A stretch of 64,000 bases of DNA. Origin: Bacteroidales bacterium. GTDB lineage: Bacteria; Bacteroidota; Bacteroidia; Bacteroidales; UBA932. A program made the position numbers and the translations under genes. This document shows positions 26,879-35,989 of this stretch, in pieces. The notes under the pieces were generated by a model. It saw only the letters and a program-made list of their open reading frames with translations. It was not told the DNA's origin and searched no databases. Every line of letters starts with the position of its first letter. Position 1 is the stretch's first letter. Where the stretch lies: the NCBI GenBank assembly GCA_017546125.1, contig JAFYXO010000039.1, positions 124,001 to 188,000 on the forward strand, read 5' to 3'.

Positions 26879-27271
26879 CTAACGTTTGCTGAATTGGAAG
26901 CGTCTGCGAGCACCAGGCTGACCAGGTTTCTTTCTCTCTACCTCGCGAGCGTCACGAGTCAAGAAACCGCTGGTTTTAAGCACTGAACGGTAAGCCTCTT
27001 TGTCAACTTCACACAAAGCGCGTGAGATAGCTAGACGAAGAGCCTCTGCCTGACCTTTGATTCCACCGCCATCAAGATTTACTTTGATGTCGAATTTCTC
27101 AAGGGTACCAGTAACATCTAAAGGTTGTTTTACGATATAACGAAGAGCCTCTTCTTTGAAGTACTCATCAAGAGGACGATCGTTGATAGTAATGTTACCT
27201 TTACCTGTTGTGTTCACATAAACGCGAGCAACAGCTGATTTACGTCTTCCAAGGGCGTTAATTACTTCCAT
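26879..27271 (-). CDS. rpsI: 30S ribosomal protein S9
   Basis: The protein has 130 residues. The N-terminus reads [19 protein letters not shown] and the C-terminus ends [11 protein letters not shown], the conserved basic tail that reaches the P-site tRNA. It follows rplM after 4 bases, the near-universal rplM-rpsI pair. Confidence 0.98.
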   Translation of the reverse strand: MEVINALGRRKSAVARVYVNTTGKGNITINDRPLDEYFKEEALRYIVKQPLDVTGTLEKFDIKVNLDGGGIKGQAEALRLAISRALCEVDKEAYRSVLKTSGFLTRDAREVERKKPGQPGARRRFQFSKR

Positions 27272-27275
27272 CTGT

Positions 27276-27731
27276 TTACTTTTGTTCGTTTAGGTTAATA
27301 AATTTTGGATTTTGAGCTTGGTGAGGATGTTCTGAACCTGCATAAACATGAAGGTTACGGAATAGATCTGCGCCAAGAATTGTTTTAGGAAGCATACCTC
27401 TTACAGCCTCCTCTACTACGAAAGTCGGTTTTGAAGCCAATTTCACTTTTGGAGTAGCAAAGCGTTGTCCGCCTGGATAACCAGTGTGACGTACATACAC
27501 TTTGTCAGTTAATTTTTTACCAGTCAAGCGAACTTTCTCAGCGTTGATAACGATAACATTATCACCACAGTCCACGTGAGGTGTATAATTAACTTTGTGC
27601 TTACCACGTAGCATCACTGCTACTTTTGAAGCTAGCCTACCCAATGCTTGATCGGTGGCATCAACTACAACCCATTCCTTGTTTACGGTCTTAGGGTTTG
27701 CCGACACTGTTTTGTAACTAAGTGTGTCCAC
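27276..27731 (-). CDS. rplM: 50S ribosomal protein L13
   Basis: The protein has 151 residues with [21 protein letters not shown] and [20 protein letters not shown], matching L13. The start codon is GTG at 27731 (VDTLSYKT), which agrees with the usual Bacteroidales N-terminus MDTLSYKT. It is the first gene of the operon with rpsI, rpsB and tsf, driven by the consensus promoter at 27792-27822. Confidence 0.97.
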   Translation of the reverse strand: MDTLSYKTVSANPKTVNKEWVVVDATDQALGRLASKVAVMLRGKHKVNYTPHVDCGDNVIVINAEKVRLTGKKLTDKVYVRHTGYPGGQRFATPKVKLASKPTFVVEEAVRGMLPKTILGADLFRNLHVYAGSEHPHQAQNPKFINLNEQK

Positions 27732-27770
27732 GATGTTGATTTTTAAGTTAATACATTAATTTTGTTGCGT

Positions 27771-27787
27771 CCCCGCACTTTTCGGGG
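27771..27787 (-). promoter_or_regulatory. 5' hairpin of the rplM transcript
   Basis: Just after the expected transcription start, CCCCG can pair with CGGGG (plus-strand 27771-27775 and 27783-27787), giving a GC-rich stem-loop at the very 5' end of the mRNA. The rplC transcript has a similar element. Confidence 0.5.
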
Positions 27788-27791
27788 GGTG

Positions 27792-27822
27792 CAAAGATAT
27801 GAAATAATTCTTTTTTAACAAA
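27792..27822 (-). promoter_or_regulatory. Consensus promoter of the rplM operon
   Basis: On the minus strand TTTG (27819-27822), a 19-base spacer, and TATCTTTG (27792-27799) give a full match to the Bacteroidota sigma-ABfr pattern. Confidence 0.85.
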
Positions 27823-27830
27823 ATACTGAC

Positions 27831-27858
27831 AAAAAAAGAGCGCCCCGAAGAGCGCTCT
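27831..27858 (-). terminator. Terminator after the first SusC/SusD pair
   Basis: Read on the minus strand, AGAGCGC (27852-27858) and GCGCTCT (27837-27843) enclose a TCTTCGGG-type loop and are followed by seven T. It ends the susD transcript 30 bases after its stop. Confidence 0.9.
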
Positions 27859-27888
27859 TAATATTATATATATAAGGTATGACGGCTA

Positions 27889-29961
27889 TTACATAGTCTC
27901 ATCCCAGTCCCACCATACAGGAATTGCCCATACATCGAAGTCTGAAGCATTCTCAACACCGTAAGACTCGTATTGTTTTACAGAGTTGTTACACTCAGTA
28001 GCATTGTAACCAGTCTCGTGTGAGCAGTGCATCCAACGTCTTGGATAGTGACGGCCTTTTGCAGGGTTAGAATCGAATGTTGAAGAACCCATAGGTCTGT
28101 AAGCAGGGGTTTTCATACCCTCGTAAACTACACCGTAGCTACCTACAGTACCAGCACCATAGTTGTAACGACGAACGTCGTTCCAGTTTTGGTAGTCGAT
28201 ACCCATAGCGATAACTTTCTGCATCATGATGTCTGAAAGTGTAAGCTCACCAGATGATTGAGCTACAGCTGCACTTGCCATGTAAGCGTCGATGTCAGCT
28301 TGTGGAATAGGGCTGTATGCAAATGATACATCGAAACCACGAGCAGTTTTACCACAACCGATACCGGTCCAAGTGTTAAGTTTTTGGTTCATTTGAGCGA
28401 AGTGTTCACGGATAGCAGTTTTGTAAGCCTCAAAAGCACCACCTTTATCACCTTGACGGAATAGAACCTCAGCTTTGATGAAGTTCATCTCAGCAGCTGT
28501 ACAAATGTATGAATCTGAGTCAATACGTACATAGAATGAACCTGTACCTTGAACGAAACCAAGACGACGTGTGTCAGCTGATTTACCTGAATAGTAGCAG
28601 TTCATATCGTTAGAAGCTAGACCTTGAGTTTCGAATACACCGTCAGAACGAAGCTGTACGAATTTGATATCCTCTACATAAAGAGGGTTGTTATCGTTAA
28701 CGTACATAGCACCTGGTTTGTAAACAACTACTACGCTGTCAGCATGCTCAGTAACAGTTACGTTCTTATCTGTATAGTATTTGTCAAATACAGCAAGGAA
28801 TGCGTCAACATCCTTGTAGTATTTGGTGATGTTGGTAGTAGTGTAAACTTTCTTCACATCTGACATAGCCAAAGTCAAATAACCGTTAAGGTTACCTGAT
28901 ACCATACGGTTGTCTTTCCAGCCGTCGTAAGCATCGTAGATGTTTACACCTTCGTCAAGTAGCCATTCGTATTCAGTGATTCTGTCACCTTGTACGTCAA
29001 CTACAGCTTTGTACATAACTGAAGGAAGGATCTTCTCAGCACGTGGGTCCATTACACCTGAACCTTGGAAGTTGGTCAAAAGTTGGGCATACCATCTGTT
29101 GAATCTCTGACCGGTACCCCAAGCTGATGAGTCGTAAGTTACGTTTGGACCGTAAGCATCACCGATAGTGAAGTTGGTAGAAGCGGTCTCAACGTTGTAG
29201 TGTTTCATAGTGATATTCTCAGAAGTAGTCTGAGGAGCATTTTGCAATGCAGCAAGGATAGCAGCTGGATCATATTTAAGACCTTCTTTCTCAGTGGTAA
29301 CTTTTGACAAGTTGTTTAGCCAACGAGCTTTAAGACCGTAGCAAAGTTTGATCCATTTGTTAACATCACCACCATTCCAGATGTCACCTGCTGAAAGTGC
29401 AGGAGCACCATTCTCTTGAGGAGCTGAGAAAAGTTTGATAGCCTCTTCTAGGTCAGCAAGACTGCCGGCATACATAACCTCACCGTTATCGTATGAAGGG
29501 GTGAAGTCCTCACCTACAGCGTAAGTGTAAGGCATCTCACCATAAAGGTCAGCCATCATGATAGAACCCATAGCTTTAACTACAAGAGCAGCAGCTTTGT
29601 AGTGAGTTGCGCCATGCTCTTCAGCTTTAGCGATAAGGTCAGGAACGTTACATGCAGCACCAAGGAACCAGTTTTGGTAAACTGTAGTAGAAACGCCAGT
29701 GTCAGGATTCCAAAGAGCTTGTTCACCTACAGTAGCAGTTCTTGAAGTACCCATAAGTACGTGAGCGATAGCAGATGCACGGGTGTTAGCAGTACCCCAG
29801 GCATAGCCATAGTAGTATTGAATCCAAGGAAGTCTTACCTCTTCGGTAGCACTTTGGTTACTTGGACTATCAGGGTCGGTATTTACATTTAGCCACTCGC
29901 TACAAGACGAAACACCTAGTAGAAGTGCAAATGCCATTACGATGTATAATACTTTTTTCAT
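27889..29961 (-). CDS. SusD/RagB-like nutrient-binding lipoprotein (SusD-like_2 type)
   Basis: This is a surface lipoprotein that caps a SusC channel and binds the imported nutrient. From the ATG at 29961 it has 690 residues with signal MKKVLYIVMAFALLLGVSSC (lipobox cysteine at residue 20), then SEWLNVNTDPDSP, typical of the SusD-like_2 branch that pairs with SusC proteins of the ALGVKKERKALGYSV kind. It is longer than most members (about 500-550). It lies 19 bases after susC. The substrate is unknown; no glycosidase or sensor gene is next to it. Confidence 0.92.
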   Translation of the reverse strand: MKKVLYIVMAFALLLGVSSCSEWLNVNTDPDSPSNQSATEEVRLPWIQYYYGYAWGTANTRASAIAHVLMGTSRTATVGEQALWNPDTGVSTTVYQNWFLGAACNVPDLIAKAEEHGATHYKAAALVVKAMGSIMMADLYGEMPYTYAVGEDFTPSYDNGEVMYAGSLADLEEAIKLFSAPQENGAPALSAGDIWNGGDVNKWIKLCYGLKARWLNNLSKVTTEKEGLKYDPAAILAALQNAPQTTSENITMKHYNVETASTNFTIGDAYGPNVTYDSSAWGTGQRFNRWYAQLLTNFQGSGVMDPRAEKILPSVMYKAVVDVQGDRITEYEWLLDEGVNIYDAYDGWKDNRMVSGNLNGYLTLAMSDVKKVYTTTNITKYYKDVDAFLAVFDKYYTDKNVTVTEHADSVVVVYKPGAMYVNDNNPLYVEDIKFVQLRSDGVFETQGLASNDMNCYYSGKSADTRRLGFVQGTGSFYVRIDSDSYICTAAEMNFIKAEVLFRQGDKGGAFEAYKTAIREHFAQMNQKLNTWTGIGCGKTARGFDVSFAYSPIPQADIDAYMASAAVAQSSGELTLSDIMMQKVIAMGIDYQNWNDVRRYNYGAGTVGSYGVVYEGMKTPAYRPMGSSTFDSNPAKGRHYPRRWMHCSHETGYNATECNNSVKQYESYGVENASDFDVWAIPVWWDWDETM

Positions 29962-29980
29962 ATTGATGTCCATTTAATTT

Positions 29981-32900
29981 TTAGAAAGTTAGATTTAGAC
30001 CGAATGAGAAAGATCTTTGGCTAGGTACACCGCAATAGTCGATACCTACTGAACCAGATCCACCAGTACCAGAACCCATAGAAACCTCAGGGTCCATACC
30101 GCCAACATAGTTAGTTACATAGAACAAGTTGTTAGCAGTGAAAGTAGCCACTAGACCTTTAAGAACGTTTTGTCCTTTAAGAAGGTTAGTGAAGTCGTAT
30201 GATAGGTTGATGTTACGTAGTCTCAACCAGTTTACACTTTGTAGGAAGTTGTAAGCATTTGAGCTGTAGTTGCTCCAGTATTGTTGGATCATATATTCAC
30301 CAGAACGAACTGAACCGTTGATTTCGTATGACTCACCAGCTTTGTAAGTTACGGTCATAGGCTCCATAGTGTTGCAGTCAACACCTTCAAGAGTGATTTG
30401 AGTACGGTCAAGAGTTCTCATTGACTGACCGATTGAAGTCAAATAGTGTTGAGTACCGTTGTAGATGTCACCACCCATACGGAAGTCAAATAGGAATGAG
30501 AATGAAAGGTCTTTCCAACGGAAGTTTGAAGTCAAACCACCAATGAATTTAGGCTCACGGTTACCAACGATGTTGGTAGTGTTACCTTGAAGTTTGTAAA
30601 GACCAGTCTTAGGGTCGATTTGGTAGCGACCACCTTCAATCTCTTTAGTTACCTCTTTCATTTCGCCAGTAGTCTCATCAAGTTCCTCAACTTTATGAGT
30701 CTCTCTTAGCCAGTAGTTACCGGTCAAACCAAGGAAGTAACCACCATTAGGGATAGAAGCAGCTCTAACACCACCGATCTGAGCGTCAGTTACGTAGAAG
30801 TAGTCAACACCCTCAACGAAGTCACCAAGAGTACCACGGTTACCAGACATGTTCAATACAAGGTCCCAAGTAAAGTCTTTTGTATCAACAGGAGTACCGG
30901 TAATCATAAGCTCCATACCTTCATTCTTAACTGAACCAGAGTTGATGGTCAAGAAGATATAACCAGTTGATTGGCAAAGACGTGGAGCTGCAATCTGGTT
31001 ACCTGTTACTGAGTGATAGTAAGTATAGTCGATACCGAATCTACCGTTGAAGAATTTCAACTCTGTACCGATTTCCCATGAAGTTTGGATCTCTGGAAGA
31101 AGGTAAGGAGAACCACCGGTCCAGCTGTTACCTACACCTTGGAACTCACCGTTAACCACTTGGATACCCCATAGGTAAGTGTTGGTTGAGTAAGGAGAAG
31201 CATCTTTACCTACTTGAGCCCATGAACCACGAAGTTTACCGAAGGTTAGAACGTCGTTCTTAGGAAGGAACTCAGTAAACACAAGAGAACCTGATACAGA
31301 TGGATAGAAGTATGAGTTGTTACCTACTGGAAGAGTAGATGACCAGTCATTACGTCCGGTAACTGTCAAATAGATCAAGTTCTTCCAAGAAGCGCGAACC
31401 TCACCGTAAACACCAACAAGGCGTTTTAGAGAAGTGCTCTCATTGAAGAATTTGTTTTGGTCAAGGATGTTCTCGAAAGAGATAGTACCAGGAACTGCGA
31501 ATTCCCAACCCCATTGGCCGTGGCGAACACGTTGGGTTTGTTCGGTAGCAGTACCTACAAGAGCGTTAACATCGAAATCTCCCCAAGTTTTGTGGAAGTT
31601 AAGCATCAAGTTAGTGTTGAAGTAGTTGTAGTCAACTTTAGATTTGCTCAAACGGCCACCTTGGTATTTTTCGCTTACGTTACCACCTGGAGCGATGTAA
31701 GTGTATGAATCGTTGGTGTATGAGTCAACACCCATACGGTAGTTAAGATCCAACCAGTCAGTAAATTTGATACCTGCGTTAACAGCACCTGTGATACGCT
31801 CGTTCTTGTCGGTCATCTTGTTTTTGTTGATGATCCAGTAAGGGTTTTCGATTTCATCTTCAAGAACGTGGTTAGGGAACATACGGTATTTGGTACCGTC
31901 TTCGTTGATCCAGTGAGACATATTCTCACTTCTTGACCAGCCGTAAAGAGCGGTCATAGTACCGTTACCACCACCTTGGTATAGACCAGCAGATGTCAAA
32001 GTTTTTTGGGTATTGGCTACAGAGTAAGATACGTTAGCACCTACAGTCAGCCAGTTACCTACTTTTTGTTCACCGTTGAAACGGAAAGTAGTTTTGTCAT
32101 AACCTGTACCTTGGATGTTACCTTGTTGGTCGAAGCGAGAAGCTGAAAGGTAGAAGTTACCATTTTTGTGACCACCTGCTACGCTGAAGCTGTTGTCGAA
32201 TACGTTAGAAGCTTGGAAGAAGTCTTTAACGTTGTCATATTTAGGACCGTTGTTAACAGCACCCCAAGAAGAAGTGATAAGGTCTGTTTGAAGGGTACCG
32301 TTCATATCGTAAGAACCTCTACCGTATACATCTTGGATTTCAGGAGTTGAGTTAGCTACTGAATAAGTGTATTTAGATGAGAAGTTAACTTTAACAGAAC
32401 CGTCAGTAGAACCTTTTTTGGTAGTGATCACGATAACACCGTCAGCTGCACGTGAACCATAAAGAGCGGCAGCAGCAGCACCTTTAAGTACTGACATGCT
32501 CTCAACGTCCTCAGGGTTGATGTCCATAACACGGTTAGAGAAAGTGGTTGAAGAGGTGCTCACACCATCAGTACCTGTGTTACCACCGTTAACAGTCGAG
32601 TTGTCATAGATGATACCGTCAACTACGAACAAAGGCTGGTTGTCACGAGACTCAGAAGCAGAGTTACCACCACGGATAACGATAGAAGAACCGGCACCTG
32701 CAGCACCACCTGATTGGGTGATGTTAACACCGGCAACTTTACCTGCCAAAGAGTTTACAACGTTGGTTTGTTTGTTTCTCAATAGTTCAGTAGATTTCAT
32801 CTCTGTAACAGAGTAACCAAGAGCTTTTCTCTCTTTCTTAACGCCAAGTGCTGTAACAACTACGTCATCAAGCAAAAGGGCGTCGTCTTCCATTACAACG

Positions 32901-33199
32901 TCAATCACTGCTCTACCTGCAACTTCAACGGTAGCATCTTTATACCCCATAGAGGTAAACACCAACTTAGCTGTAGAGGGTGCAGTCAGTGCATATGCTC
33001 CGTCAAGATCAGTCGATGTACCGATTGTGGTGTTTTCTACAAGAACGTAAACACCTACGATTGGTTCACCAGACTTGTCTGTTACCTTACCGGTAACATT
33101 GATGTCCTGTGCCCAAGCACTTCCGATCGAGAAGCAAAGAGCACACATAGCAAGAGCTGCATTACGCAACGCTTTACTTAGTCTTTTTGAAACGAACAT
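29981..33199 (-). CDS. SusC/RagA TonB-linked outer-membrane transporter (locus 1)
   Basis: This is a TonB-dependent outer-membrane channel of the SusC type, 1072 residues. In order: signal peptide (to AWAQ, about residue 31); carboxypeptidase-D-like N-terminal domain (NVTGKVTDKSGEPIVGVYVLV); TonB-box region DDVVVTALG; plug domain (VAGVNITQSGG, GSSIVIRGGNS, PLFVVDG); and a barrel ending RSFSFGLNLTF. The first 36 bases are identical to those of the second SusC gene at 36066. Its leader contains one copy of the 15-base palindrome shared with the recombinase locus. Confidence 0.95.
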   Translation of the reverse strand: MFVSKRLSKALRNAALAMCALCFSIGSAWAQDINVTGKVTDKSGEPIVGVYVLVENTTIGTSTDLDGAYALTAPSTAKLVFTSMGYKDATVEVAGRAVIDVVMEDDALLLDDVVVTALGVKKERKALGYSVTEMKSTELLRNKQTNVVNSLAGKVAGVNITQSGGAAGAGSSIVIRGGNSASESRDNQPLFVVDGIIYDNSTVNGGNTGTDGVSTSSTTFSNRVMDINPEDVESMSVLKGAAAAALYGSRAADGVIVITTKKGSTDGSVKVNFSSKYTYSVANSTPEIQDVYGRGSYDMNGTLQTDLITSSWGAVNNGPKYDNVKDFFQASNVFDNSFSVAGGHKNGNFYLSASRFDQQGNIQGTGYDKTTFRFNGEQKVGNWLTVGANVSYSVANTQKTLTSAGLYQGGGNGTMTALYGWSRSENMSHWINEDGTKYRMFPNHVLEDEIENPYWIINKNKMTDKNERITGAVNAGIKFTDWLDLNYRMGVDSYTNDSYTYIAPGGNVSEKYQGGRLSKSKVDYNYFNTNLMLNFHKTWGDFDVNALVGTATEQTQRVRHGQWGWEFAVPGTISFENILDQNKFFNESTSLKRLVGVYGEVRASWKNLIYLTVTGRNDWSSTLPVGNNSYFYPSVSGSLVFTEFLPKNDVLTFGKLRGSWAQVGKDASPYSTNTYLWGIQVVNGEFQGVGNSWTGGSPYLLPEIQTSWEIGTELKFFNGRFGIDYTYYHSVTGNQIAAPRLCQSTGYIFLTINSGSVKNEGMELMITGTPVDTKDFTWDLVLNMSGNRGTLGDFVEGVDYFYVTDAQIGGVRAASIPNGGYFLGLTGNYWLRETHKVEELDETTGEMKEVTKEIEGGRYQIDPKTGLYKLQGNTTNIVGNREPKFIGGLTSNFRWKDLSFSFLFDFRMGGDIYNGTQHYLTSIGQSMRTLDRTQITLEGVDCNTMEPMTVTYKAGESYEINGSVRSGEYMIQQYWSNYSSNAYNFLQSVNWLRLRNINLSYDFTNLLKGQNVLKGLVATFTANNLFYVTNYVGGMDPEVSMGSGTGGSGSVGIDYCGVPSQRSFSFGLNLTF

Positions 33200-33257
33200 A
33201 AATGAATTTTTTGGGTTAATAAATAAGTTATAATTTAGTTTAGTATTTAGTCGTTAA

Positions 33258-33272
33258 TCTCTGATTAAGAGA
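33258..33272 (-). repeat. Recombination-site-like palindrome, copy A (leader of SusC 1)
   Basis: TCTCTTAATCAGAGA read on the minus strand: arms TCTCT/AGAGA around an asymmetric TAATC centre. It lies 58 bases upstream of the susC ATG, between promoter and gene. It is in the same orientation as copy B, 89 bases away, and inverted relative to copy C. Confidence 0.75.
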
Positions 33273-33289
33273 GGGACACAAATAATCGG

Positions 33290-33320
33290 CAAATATAGTA
33301 TAATTTCTCAAATTCCATAA
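33290..33320 (-). promoter_or_regulatory. Probable promoter of SusC 1
   Basis: On the minus strand a good -7 TATATTTG is at 33290-33297. At the 19-base distance the -33 position reads TTAT (33317-33320), a poor match; a TTTG at 33309-33312 is too close. It lies between site copies A and B. Confidence 0.5.
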
Positions 33321-33343
33321 TATATAGGTATTTTTTTTAAATT

Positions 33344-34348
33344 TTATCTCTGATTAAGAGAGTGAATTACTAACCTGTTCGCATCATCTATGCTCTTCTG
33401 CTCGATTGACGAGAGATATATTTGAGTAGTTTTTTCTGACGTATGACCCATACATTCGCTTATTGTAGAAACAGGAACTCCACCCCTTCTGGCCATTGTC
33501 GCCCAAGTATGCCTTGCCACATAAGTGGTGACAGGGGGGTCCAATGAGAGCAATTCCGATATCTTCAGCAAACTATTGTTCAGGTTTTTAAGAGAGGTGT
33601 TGTATTTAACTGATTTTAACCTTTTTTCTAAAATTGGAAAAACATAATCCGAACTCATATCATTAGAATATTTGTCAATAATATTTTGAATACATGGCTC
33701 TATCCTTATCCTGATCAGTTGCCCTGTTTTACGCCTGCAATACCTTATCTCCCCCTTGACAATATTCTCTCTCTTCAAATATGCTATGTCCACGAAAGAC
33801 ATCCCACGGGTATAAAAACTGAACATGAATATATCCCGGGCAAAACACAAGCGTCTCGGAAGCTCTATCTGATTGATTTTAACCAGCTCTTCAGAAGTAA
33901 GAGCCCTTTTTCGTGTCCGGCAGACTCCGGTAAAGACAGTTCTGAACGGATCGCTGAAAGAGAAATACAAACCCTCATCAATCCCTTGATGATAATGAGA
34001 CCGAAGGATTCTCATGTAGAACGAAGTGGTATTAGGGGAGAGATACCGGCTCTTCATATCCTTCTCAAATAGGACAAGCAACTCCCCAGTAATATCCTCA
34101 AAGAAAAGCTCCCCATCTTTCAACAGGTTACTCCTCTTGAGAAAATCACAAAAAACCTTCAACGTCACATTCAGCTTGGTTGCGGCACTACTACGAGCCG
34201 TATTTCGATAGACATCTATCTTCCTCTGAAGATAGCCAATAAAAGAGATGCCCGATTTTATTCGAGCATCTCCTAATAAAACATTCTGAGACATATATGC
34301 CTGCAGAAATTGAAAAAACTGTTCTGATTGTTTTTTTGATTTATACAT
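33344..34348 (-). CDS. Tyrosine site-specific recombinase (phage-integrase family)
   Basis: The 334-residue protein has an N-terminal SAM-like core-binding domain (about residues 20-150) and a C-terminal catalytic domain. Catalytic residues are visible: arginine in FYTRGMSFVDIAYL, lysine likely in CRRKTGQ, histidine-arginine box YVARHTWATMARR, MGHTSEKTT, and nucleophile tyrosine in QIYLSS. It resembles the Bacteroides invertases that control surface genes. The ATG at 34348 was chosen over an upstream TTG. The last codons (SLNQR and stop) coincide with palindrome copy B. It lies 43 bases downstream of the aminopeptidase gene, behind a hairpin that touches its start. Confidence 0.92.
   Translation of the reverse strand: MYKSKKQSEQFFQFLQAYMSQNVLLGDARIKSGISFIGYLQRKIDVYRNTARSSAATKLNVTLKVFCDFLKRSNLLKDGELFFEDITGELLVLFEKDMKSRYLSPNTTSFYMRILRSHYHQGIDEGLYFSFSDPFRTVFTGVCRTRKRALTSEELVKINQIELPRRLCFARDIFMFSFYTRGMSFVDIAYLKRENIVKGEIRYCRRKTGQLIRIRIEPCIQNIIDKYSNDMSSDYVFPILEKRLKSVKYNTSLKNLNNSLLKISELLSLDPPVTTYVARHTWATMARRGGVPVSTISECMGHTSEKTTQIYLSSIEQKSIDDANRLVIHSLNQR
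33347..33361 (-). repeat. Recombination-site-like palindrome, copy B (end of recombinase gene)
   Basis: The same TCTCTTAATCAGAGA on the minus strand, extended to 17 identical bases with copy A (CTCTCTTAATCAGAGAT). It encodes the final SLNQR of the recombinase and abuts its stop codon. Confidence 0.75.
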
Positions 34349-34383
34349 AGCTACTTTGGTTTTAAACAGACACAAAGTAGCTA
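34348..34383. repeat. 11-base inverted repeat at the recombinase start
   Basis: TAGCTACTTTG (34348-34358) and CAAAGTAGCTA (34373-34383) match perfectly around a 14-base spacer. The proximal arm reaches the first base of the recombinase ATG, so a hairpin would hide the translation start. The distal arm ends 9 bases from the aminopeptidase stop codon. An operator for autoregulation is the alternative. Confidence 0.75.
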
Positions 34384-34391
34384 CTATCTGA

Positions 34392-35789
34392 CTATTTCGC
34401 CATCTCTTTTTCTACCTCTTCCACCGAAATCGGAAGTCTCTTTTCTCCCAACAGGCGGCAGCCGTCATCGGTAATGAGAATATCATCCTCCAATCGGATT
34501 CCTCCGAATGTATAATAATCTTTAAGTTTTTCAAAATTAACAAATTGGGCATTGGTACCCTCGCGTTTCCTTTGCTCAATCAGAGCAGGGATAAAATAGA
34601 TTCCAGGCTCCACTGTTACCACGTGCCCTTTCTCGAGCATCTTGCCCATCCTCAACGAGCCGAGTCCGAACTGGGCAGAGCGCTTGATGGTATCATCGTA
34701 ACCGACATAGTTCTCACCCAAATCCTCCATATCATGGACATCCATACCCATATTGTGACCAAGGCCGTGAGGCATAAACAATGCGTGCGCACCGGCAGCC
34801 ACAATCTCCTCAGTATCACCCTTAAGCAGCCCCAAATCTTTAAGCCCCTGGGCCAGAACTTTAGCCGATGCAAGGTGAACCTCAGTATAGGTTTTGCCCG
34901 GACGGGCAATGTCTATCGCCAGATTATTGGCCGCTGCCACAATATTGTAGATCTCCTTCTGCTGCTGGGTAAATTTACCCGAAGCTGGGAGAGTTCTGGT
35001 GAAATCGGAGGTGTAATTTGAATTTGTCTCAGCACCCGCATCTATAACCACCAAACGACCTTCGGTCAATATCTGGTGGTGCGAATGGTTGTGGAGTGTC
35101 TCACCATTCTGCGAAAGGATAATAGGGAACGAAGGCATCAGCCCCTCTGAGATGGAGATCCCCTCCATAACACCGACAAGCTCCTGCTCCACCATACCCA
35201 ATTTCATCATCTTCATCGCAGTATAGTGCATCTTGTAGCCGATATTGCAAGCCTTTTCTATCTCTGCCACCTCACAATCCTCCTTGATAAGTCTCAATGC
35301 CACCACTGCTTTAATGAACTCCACCGAAGCTTTACTTTTCATCTTGTCGAATGGAATTCCCAACATGGCGTTGAGCTGGATCATATTGTGATACCTGTAA
35401 GGGGGCAAAAAGTGAACTTTTCTCCCACCCTGGAGAGCTTTTGACACATAATCACCCAACTGCGAGAGCTTCTCCGTCGCAGTTACACCCACCTTTTCCG
35501 CCTTGTCCTTCAATAGTGGCTGGGGACCCATCCATATAATATCATCTATATCCACATCATTGCCGAATATCACCTCTTGTCCTGACTCCAAATCTATGAT
35601 AGCAGCCAGATCAGGATCCGTGAGACCGAAAAAATAGTTAAAATTACTGTCCTGACGGAACCTGTACTGGTTTCCGGGATAGTTTACCGCAGCCTCGCTA
35701 TTTCCCAAAAAGAGGAGAATACCCTTGGCATCACCAAGCTTGGACACCAAAGCCGCTCTTCTATTGATATATACACTCTTTGCAAACAT
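34392..35789 (-). CDS. pepP: Xaa-Pro aminopeptidase (M24B, PepP type)
   Basis: This cytosolic metallopeptidase removes an N-terminal residue before proline. The 465 residues include the aminopeptidase P N-terminal domain (about 1-150) and the pita-bread domain. All five metal ligands are found: VVIDAGAETNSNYTSDFTR (two Asp), MPHGLGHNMGMDVHD (His), VVTVEPGIYF (Glu) and GGIRLEDDILI (Glu). It sits between the two opposing SusC genes, inside the segment bounded by palindrome copies A/B and C, probably cotranscribed with the recombinase. Confidence 0.95.
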   Translation of the reverse strand: MFAKSVYINRRAALVSKLGDAKGILLFLGNSEAAVNYPGNQYRFRQDSNFNYFFGLTDPDLAAIIDLESGQEVIFGNDVDIDDIIWMGPQPLLKDKAEKVGVTATEKLSQLGDYVSKALQGGRKVHFLPPYRYHNMIQLNAMLGIPFDKMKSKASVEFIKAVVALRLIKEDCEVAEIEKACNIGYKMHYTAMKMMKLGMVEQELVGVMEGISISEGLMPSFPIILSQNGETLHNHSHHQILTEGRLVVIDAGAETNSNYTSDFTRTLPASGKFTQQQKEIYNIVAAANNLAIDIARPGKTYTEVHLASAKVLAQGLKDLGLLKGDTEEIVAAGAHALFMPHGLGHNMGMDVHDMEDLGENYVGYDDTIKRSAQFGLGSLRMGKMLEKGHVVTVEPGIYFIPALIEQRKREGTNAQFVNFEKLKDYYTFGGIRLEDDILITDDGCRLLGEKRLPISVEEVEKEMAK

Positions 35790-35871
35790 CTTTATAATTT
35801 TTAGTTAATTTTTTCAAAAATGGCAAAAATGTAAGTGAAATGCAAATAGGAGGGACAATTTGTACTAAAAA

Positions 35872-35902
35872 TTTGTTTTTTCAGGGATATATGGTAACTT
35901 TG
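35872..35902 (+). promoter_or_regulatory. Consensus promoter of SusC 2
   Basis: TTTG (35872-35875), exactly 19 bases, and TAACTTTG (35895-35902): a complete match to the Bacteroidota promoter. It gives a leader of about 160 bases before the susC ATG. Confidence 0.82.
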
Positions 35903-35907
35903 CATGA

Positions 35908-35966
35908 CGTTCAAATTTGTACAAACACGCTTTTTAAATGTTAAAAACATGTTAATTATTTGAACG
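35908..35966 (+). promoter_or_regulatory. Structured leader element of SusC 2
   Basis: CGTTCAAAT (35908-35916) and ATTTGAACG (35958-35966) form a perfect 9-base stem that would close the 5' part of the transcript. Within it, ATGTT and AACAT can form a smaller hairpin around 35938-35950. No counterpart is present in the SusC 1 leader. Confidence 0.55.
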
Positions 35967-35989
35967 CCAAGCGGTTACAGAAATTTCCG

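Noticed and set aside
33347-33361. Copy B as a plain transcription terminator of the recombinase
   Set aside because: The stem is only five base pairs and is followed by an A-rich, not T-rich, stretch in the direction of transcription.
33686-34072. Open frame opposite the recombinase gene
   Set aside because: No similarity, no ribosome-binding site; it is a shadow of the coding strand.
33344-34375. Longer recombinase reading frame starting with TTG at 34375
   Set aside because: The extra nine residues lie across the inverted repeat, lack a ribosome-binding site, and an ATG at 34348 fits the family better.
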